NCBI GenBank assembly: GCA_050730675.1
Contig: JBOHNM010000096.1
Coordinates: forward strand, 1 to 15,979
Direction of reading: 5' to 3'
Source of the DNA: JBOHNM01 sp050730675
GTDB taxonomy: Bacteria; Planctomycetota; Phycisphaerae; Phycisphaerales; UBA1924
DNA length: 15,979 bases
A program made the position numbers and the translations under genes. Shown piece by piece: positions 12,643-15,979 of the stretch. Numbering within the stretch: position 1 is the stretch's first letter; each line of letters opens with the position of its first letter. The notes below the pieces were generated by a model. It was given only the letters and a program-made list of their open reading frames with translations. It did not search any database and was not told where the DNA came from.

Positions 12643-14844
12643 TCACTTGATGAACAGCAGGTCGCGGTACTTCGGCAGCGGCCAGAGGTCGTCGGCCACG
12701 GTCAACTCCAGTTCATCCGCCGCGGCTCGAACGGCGGCCATGGCGGGCTTGACCTGGTCGCGCACCTGCTTGGCGTGCTTGAGCGGATCGGCGTCGTGGT
12801 GGTGCAGCGCCTTGTCGAGCTTGCTCGTCGCGCTCTTGAGTTCCGACACCAGCTCGACAAACTGCTCGAGGCTCTTGCGCATATCGGCGCAGTCCACATC
12901 CGCGGCCTCGGTGGCCGCGACGGCCTCGGCGATGCGGGTCTGGTGCGTGTAGCACGCGGGAAGGATCTGCGTGCGGGCCATGTTCGACATGACCTCGCCC
13001 TCGATCGTGACCTGCTTGACGTACTTCTCGAGGAAGACGTGCCCGCGCGCGTGCGTCTCGATCTTGCTGAGGATCTTGTAGCGGTTGAATATCTCCGCCG
13101 CTTTCTTGCCGAGGAAGACCGGCAGCGCGTCCACCGAGTCGCGCATGTGCGGCAGGCCGCGCTTGTCGGCCTCCTTGTGCCACGCCTCGGAGTAGCCGTC
13201 GCCGTTGAAAATCACGCGCTTGTGCTGCTTGATGATCTTCTTGAGCAGGTCGCGGACGACCGTCTGCAGCTTGACGGGCGAGGGGTTCTTGCCCAGGCCG
13301 CTCTCGAGCTGCGTGGCGCACCAGTCGACGCTCTCGGCCACGATGGTGTTGAGCACGGTCATCGGCCAGGCGCTGGTCTGCGAGGAGCCGACGGCCCGGA
13401 ACTCGAACTTGTTGCCCGTGAACGCGAACGGCGAGGTGCGGTTGCGATCGCCCGCGTCGCGCGGCAGGTGCGGGAGCGTCGTGGCGCCCAGGTCGAGGTT
13501 GCCGCCCTTCTTGGTCCGCTTGGCCCCGCCGGTCTCGAGCTGCTCGACGATGTCGGTGAGCATGTCCCCCAGGAAGATCGAGATGATCGCCGGCGGCGCC
13601 TCGTTGGCGCCCAGGCGATGGTCATTGGAGGCCGAGGCGATCGAGGCCCGGAGCATGTCGGCGTGCAGGTCCACCGCGCGGATGACGGCGCAGAGGAAGA
13701 CCAGGAACTGCATGTTGCTGTGCGTGTCCTCGCGCGGGTCGAGCAGGTTCGATCCCGTGTCGGTGGACATCGCCCAGTTGTTGTGCTTGCCCGAGCCGTT
13801 GATCCCGGCGAAGGGCTTTTCGTGCAGGATGCACTGCAGGCCGTAGCGCGGCGCGACGCGCTTGAGCGTCTCCATCACGAGCATCTGGTGGTCGACAGCG
13901 ACGTTGGCGTTCTCGAAGATCGGCGCGATCTCGTACTGCGCCGGGGCCACCTCGTTGTGGCGGGTCTTCACCGGCACGCCCAGCTGGTACATCTCCTTCT
14001 CGGCCTCGGCCATGAACGAGAGCACCCGCGCCGGGATCGAGCCGAAGTAGTGGTCCTCGAGCTGCTGGCCCTTGGGTGGCTTGGCGCCGAAGAGCGTGCG
14101 GTCGCACGTCACCAGGTCGGGCCGGGCGAAGTAGAGGTTGCGGTCGATCAGGAAGTACTCCTGCTCGGGGCCGAGGGTCGTGTTGATCCGCGAGACGCCC
14201 ACGTCGTTGCCGAAGACCTTCAGCACGCGCATCGCCTGGTTGCTCAGCGCCTCGATCGAGCGGAGCAGGGGGGTCTTGTTGTCCAGGGCCTCGCCCGTCC
14301 AGCTTACGAAAGCCGTCGGAATACACAAAGTTGTGTTTGATCCCGAGCGGTTGAGGAAGACCGGGCTGGTGCAGTCCCAGGCGGTGTAGCCGCGGGCCTC
14401 GAACGTCGCGCGGATGCCGCCCGACGGGAACGAGGACGCGTCGGGCTCGCCCTGTGTCAGCGCCGAGCCGGAGAACTGCGTGAGCACCCCGCCCGAGCCG
14501 TCCGGCACGATGAAGCTGTCGTGCTTCTCGGCCGTCAGGCCCGTCAGCGGCTGGAACCAGTGGGTGTAGTGCGTGGCCCCGCGCTCGATCGCCCAGTCCT
14601 TCATGGCGCTGGCGACGACGTCGGCCAGTTCGGCATCGAGCTTCTCGCCCTTCTTGATCGTCCGCATGAGGCGCTGGTAGACGTCCTTGGGCAACCGCTC
14701 GCGCATGGTGCGTTCGCTGAACACGTCGCTGGCGTACAGGTCCTCCAGCCGCTCGTTCTCGGCCGGGGCCTTGTGCGTCGGGGCCGCGTCGCGCCAGTTG
14801 GTGGCGGCCGCGATGGCCTCGTAACGGGACTTGATCAGGCTCAT
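12643..14844 (-). CDS. glnN: Glutamine synthetase type III
   Basis: Joins ammonia to glutamate with ATP to make glutamine in the cytoplasm. The 733 residues match the usual length of the type III family, well above type I (about 470). Motifs in order: THYTHWFQPLTG (91-102), GPEQEYFLID (225-234) with metal-binding acids, KTRHNEVAPAQYEIAPIFE (293-311), GINGSGKHNNWAMS (347-360), NDHRLGANEAPP (407-418) and the nucleotide/glutamate-site region DRNRTSPFAFTGNKFEFRAV (466-485). All look intact. The ATG at 14842-14844 has GGAG six bases upstream. A terminator follows the gene, so it is probably a single-gene unit. Type III enzymes occur in Bacteroidetes, cyanobacteria and planctomycetes. The usual adenylylation tyrosine of type I enzymes is not expected here. 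No sigma-54 or other clear promoter was found upstream. Confidence 0.97.
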   Translation of the reverse strand: MSLIKSRYEAIAAATNWRDAAPTHKAPAENERLEDLYASDVFSERTMRERLPKDVYQRLMRTIKKGEKLDAELADVVASAMKDWAIERGATHYTHWFQPLTGLTAEKHDSFIVPDGSGGVLTQFSGSALTQGEPDASSFPSGGIRATFEARGYTAWDCTSPVFLNRSGSNTTLCIPTAFVSWTGEALDNKTPLLRSIEALSNQAMRVLKVFGNDVGVSRINTTLGPEQEYFLIDRNLYFARPDLVTCDRTLFGAKPPKGQQLEDHYFGSIPARVLSFMAEAEKEMYQLGVPVKTRHNEVAPAQYEIAPIFENANVAVDHQMLVMETLKRVAPRYGLQCILHEKPFAGINGSGKHNNWAMSTDTGSNLLDPREDTHSNMQFLVFLCAVIRAVDLHADMLRASIASASNDHRLGANEAPPAIISIFLGDMLTDIVEQLETGGAKRTKKGGNLDLGATTLPHLPRDAGDRNRTSPFAFTGNKFEFRAVGSSQTSAWPMTVLNTIVAESVDWCATQLESGLGKNPSPVKLQTVVRDLLKKIIKQHKRVIFNGDGYSEAWHKEADKRGLPHMRDSVDALPVFLGKKAAEIFNRYKILSKIETHARGHVFLEKYVKQVTIEGEVMSNMARTQILPACYTHQTRIAEAVAATEAADVDCADMRKSLEQFVELVSELKSATSKLDKALHHHDADPLKHAKQVRDQVKPAMAAVRAAADELELTVADDLWPLPKYRDLLFIK

Positions 14845-15152
14845 GTTCGCTCCGTGAAAACAGGAATATCGGTCGGCCTCGCCACTCGGCTTGGTCGGGT
14901 GCTCGGTTTGACGACCGCGAAAAGAGGATCTTCGGGTCCCCGGATCGTTGCAGGCTGCGGCGATCGGTCAAGGGACGACGCGACCGAATGCGGCTGTCGG
15001 TTGCTGTGCGGGATCGTCGGCATCGTCAAAGGTGAAAAACGTATCGAGGCGACCGATCCAGACCATGAAAAAGCCCCGAGCAGGGGTACTCGGGGCCGGG
15101 TAGTGCGTGACAAACTCGATCTATGGACGGTTTTGAGTGAGTCGAGATCTGA
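14845..15152. other. Intergenic region upstream of glnN
   Basis: This 308-bp gap holds the glnN leader with its GGAG ribosome site and the terminator of the secreted-protein gene (15068-15096). I see no confident promoter, riboswitch or small gene in the rest. Confidence 0.4.
15068..15096 (-). terminator. Intrinsic terminator of the secreted-protein gene
   Basis: GCCCCGAG (15073-15080) pairs with CTCGGGGC (15089-15096) around an eight-base loop. On the minus strand the stem is followed by five T residues (15068-15072). It lies 57 bp after the stop codon. Confidence 0.88.
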
Positions 15153-15821
15153 TCATCGCCGGCGACGCAGGGCCAAGCCGCCGGCAAACGTCAGCAGCAG
15201 CGCCGAGGTCGGCGTCGGGACCGCCACGCCGAGCAACTCAACCTCGCCGATCTGCATGCTGTTGGCCGTGGCGGCGTTGCGGAGTGTCGGGAAGACCAGC
15301 CGGTACGAGGTGTAGCCGTTGGCGTTGCTGAACGTCACCGTCTGTGAGAACTGGGTCAGGGCGTCGATCGGAGTGGGCGGATTGGTCGTCACGTTGCGCC
15401 CGGTGGGAAGGTCCAGGGCGCCGGAGCTGATCAGCGTCCACGGACCCGCCGGAGACGTAGCTCCCTCGAGCGTGTAGCTGGCCGGATCACGCTCGGGCGC
15501 ATCGTTGGCCGTGAACAGGCGCAGGCCTGTCACAATTGTGCCTCCTGTGTTCAGGCCGAACGTCGGCGTGACGATCAGCCCCGAGCCGAGGTCCAGGAAG
15601 TTCAGGTACTTGTTGGTCGTGTTATCGATGGCGTTCGCCGCGCCCTCTGCCGCGGGCGGCGCGCCGGAGAATCCGTCGCCGTCATTCAGCCCACTGATCA
15701 CAACCACGGCGTCGCCGGGGCTGGTGACATCCGATTGGGCCAGGCAGGGGACGGCGCCGACAAACAAAAACGCGAGCGCAGCTACAGCAGAACGGCCGAC
15801 CGTTGCAAATCGATGCGACAT
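15153..15821 (-). CDS. Secreted protein with discoidin-like domain and PEP-CTERM-like sorting signal
   Basis: The 222-residue protein has a signal peptide (basic start MSHRF, hydrophobic AVAALAFLFVGAV, likely cleavage after CLA at 28). A beta-sandwich domain follows that resembles F5/8 type C (discoidin) carbohydrate-binding folds (AIDNTTNKYLNFLDLGSG; TANDAPERDPASYTLEG; NSMQIGEVELLG). The C-terminus is a sorting-type end: VPTP, a hydrophobic segment (SALLLTFAGGLAL) and RRRR. This is a variant of the VPEP motif of PEP-CTERM proteins, with T in place of E. Exosortase systems cut such signals and attach the protein to the cell surface or matrix. I chose ATG 15819-15821, with GGAAGG just upstream, over two in-frame starts at 15836 and 15893. 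The 15836 start has its GGGAG touching the ATG, and the longer forms would delay the signal peptide. Function is probably in surface or matrix attachment. Confidence 0.85.
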   Translation of the reverse strand: MSHRFATVGRSAVAALAFLFVGAVPCLAQSDVTSPGDAVVVISGLNDGDGFSGAPPAAEGAANAIDNTTNKYLNFLDLGSGLIVTPTFGLNTGGTIVTGLRLFTANDAPERDPASYTLEGATSPAGPWTLISSGALDLPTGRNVTTNPPTPIDALTQFSQTVTFSNANGYTSYRLVFPTLRNAATANSMQIGEVELLGVAVPTPTSALLLTFAGGLALRRRR

Positions 15822-15979
15822 CTTCCTTCCTTTCATCTCCCGAGGCGACGCGACATAGAAACCACTGAGGGCTAAGGGTGTCACCTGATTCACAAAAGAC
15901 CAATAAAACCCGACAATCCAAACCTTCGCCGTGTAAATTGTGTGCTGCCGAAGACCAAGCAGAATACGAACAGCAGCAG

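Noticed and set aside
12775..14340. Plus-strand open frame (521 codons) opposite glnN
   Set aside because: The minus-strand frame has every glutamine synthetase III motif, so the plus-strand frame is a shadow.
13622..14971. Second minus-strand frame overlapping glnN (449 codons)
   Set aside because: It is shifted from the enzyme frame and has arginine/glycine-rich sequence without motifs; it does not indicate a frameshift in glnN, whose frame is continuous.
14845..14990. Sigma-54 promoter before glnN
   Set aside because: A TGGC occurs in the minus-strand leader but no GC at the required distance follows.
15822..15979. Promoter upstream of the secreted-protein gene
   Set aside because: The region is A/T-richer than its surroundings, but no -35/-10 pair with proper spacing gave more than a weak match.

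Overview
The window is high-GC bacterial chromosomal DNA. It most likely comes from a planctomycete of the Phycisphaerae type: the right end carries a type III glutamine synthetase and a secreted protein with a C-terminal sorting signal ending in RRRR, a style common in that group. This assignment is inferred from protein style, since no rRNA or marker gene is present.

Layout. Positions 1 to about 12,419 are the right-hand part of a prophage of long-tailed (lambda-like, siphovirus) type. Its left end lies outside the window. Plus-strand tail genes run in lambda order: a tail tube-like gene (partial), a tail assembly chaperone with a frameshifted long form (gpG/gpGT style), the tape measure protein, an M-like distal tail protein, a short fibre-like protein, an L-like minor tail protein (DUF1833-like), a small conserved phage protein, an NlpC/P60 peptidase (K-like), a large I/J-like tail tip protein with fibronectin III-like domains, and a small unknown protein. 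A minus-strand tyrosine recombinase follows and starts 127 bp from the 3' end of a tRNA-Pro(GGG) gene, the classic arrangement for integration into a tRNA. Most tail genes overlap or lie a few bases apart, so they probably form one late operon. No head, packaging, lysis or repressor genes are visible here.

Host side. tRNA-Pro(GGG), glutamine synthetase III (glnN) and a PEP-CTERM-like secreted protein are all on the minus strand. Clear intrinsic terminators follow glnN and the secreted-protein gene.

Best findings. (1) A G GGA AAC slippery heptamer sits directly before the stop codon of the short chaperone. A -1 shift there opens a 133-codon extension, giving 137 aa and 270 aa products. (2) That extension carries a CxxC-x7-CxxC pair resembling DnaJ-type zinc motifs, visible only once the frameshift is read through. 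(3) Two nearly identical 37-bp heptad-repeat elements (GGCACTG units) flank the tail tip gene, and one is translated as part of the peptidase C-terminus. (4) A perfect 19-bp palindrome and a 10-bp hairpin lie between the integrase and the tRNA. I did not find a wholly new system; the frameshifted, possibly zinc-binding chaperone is the strongest candidate for something undescribed.
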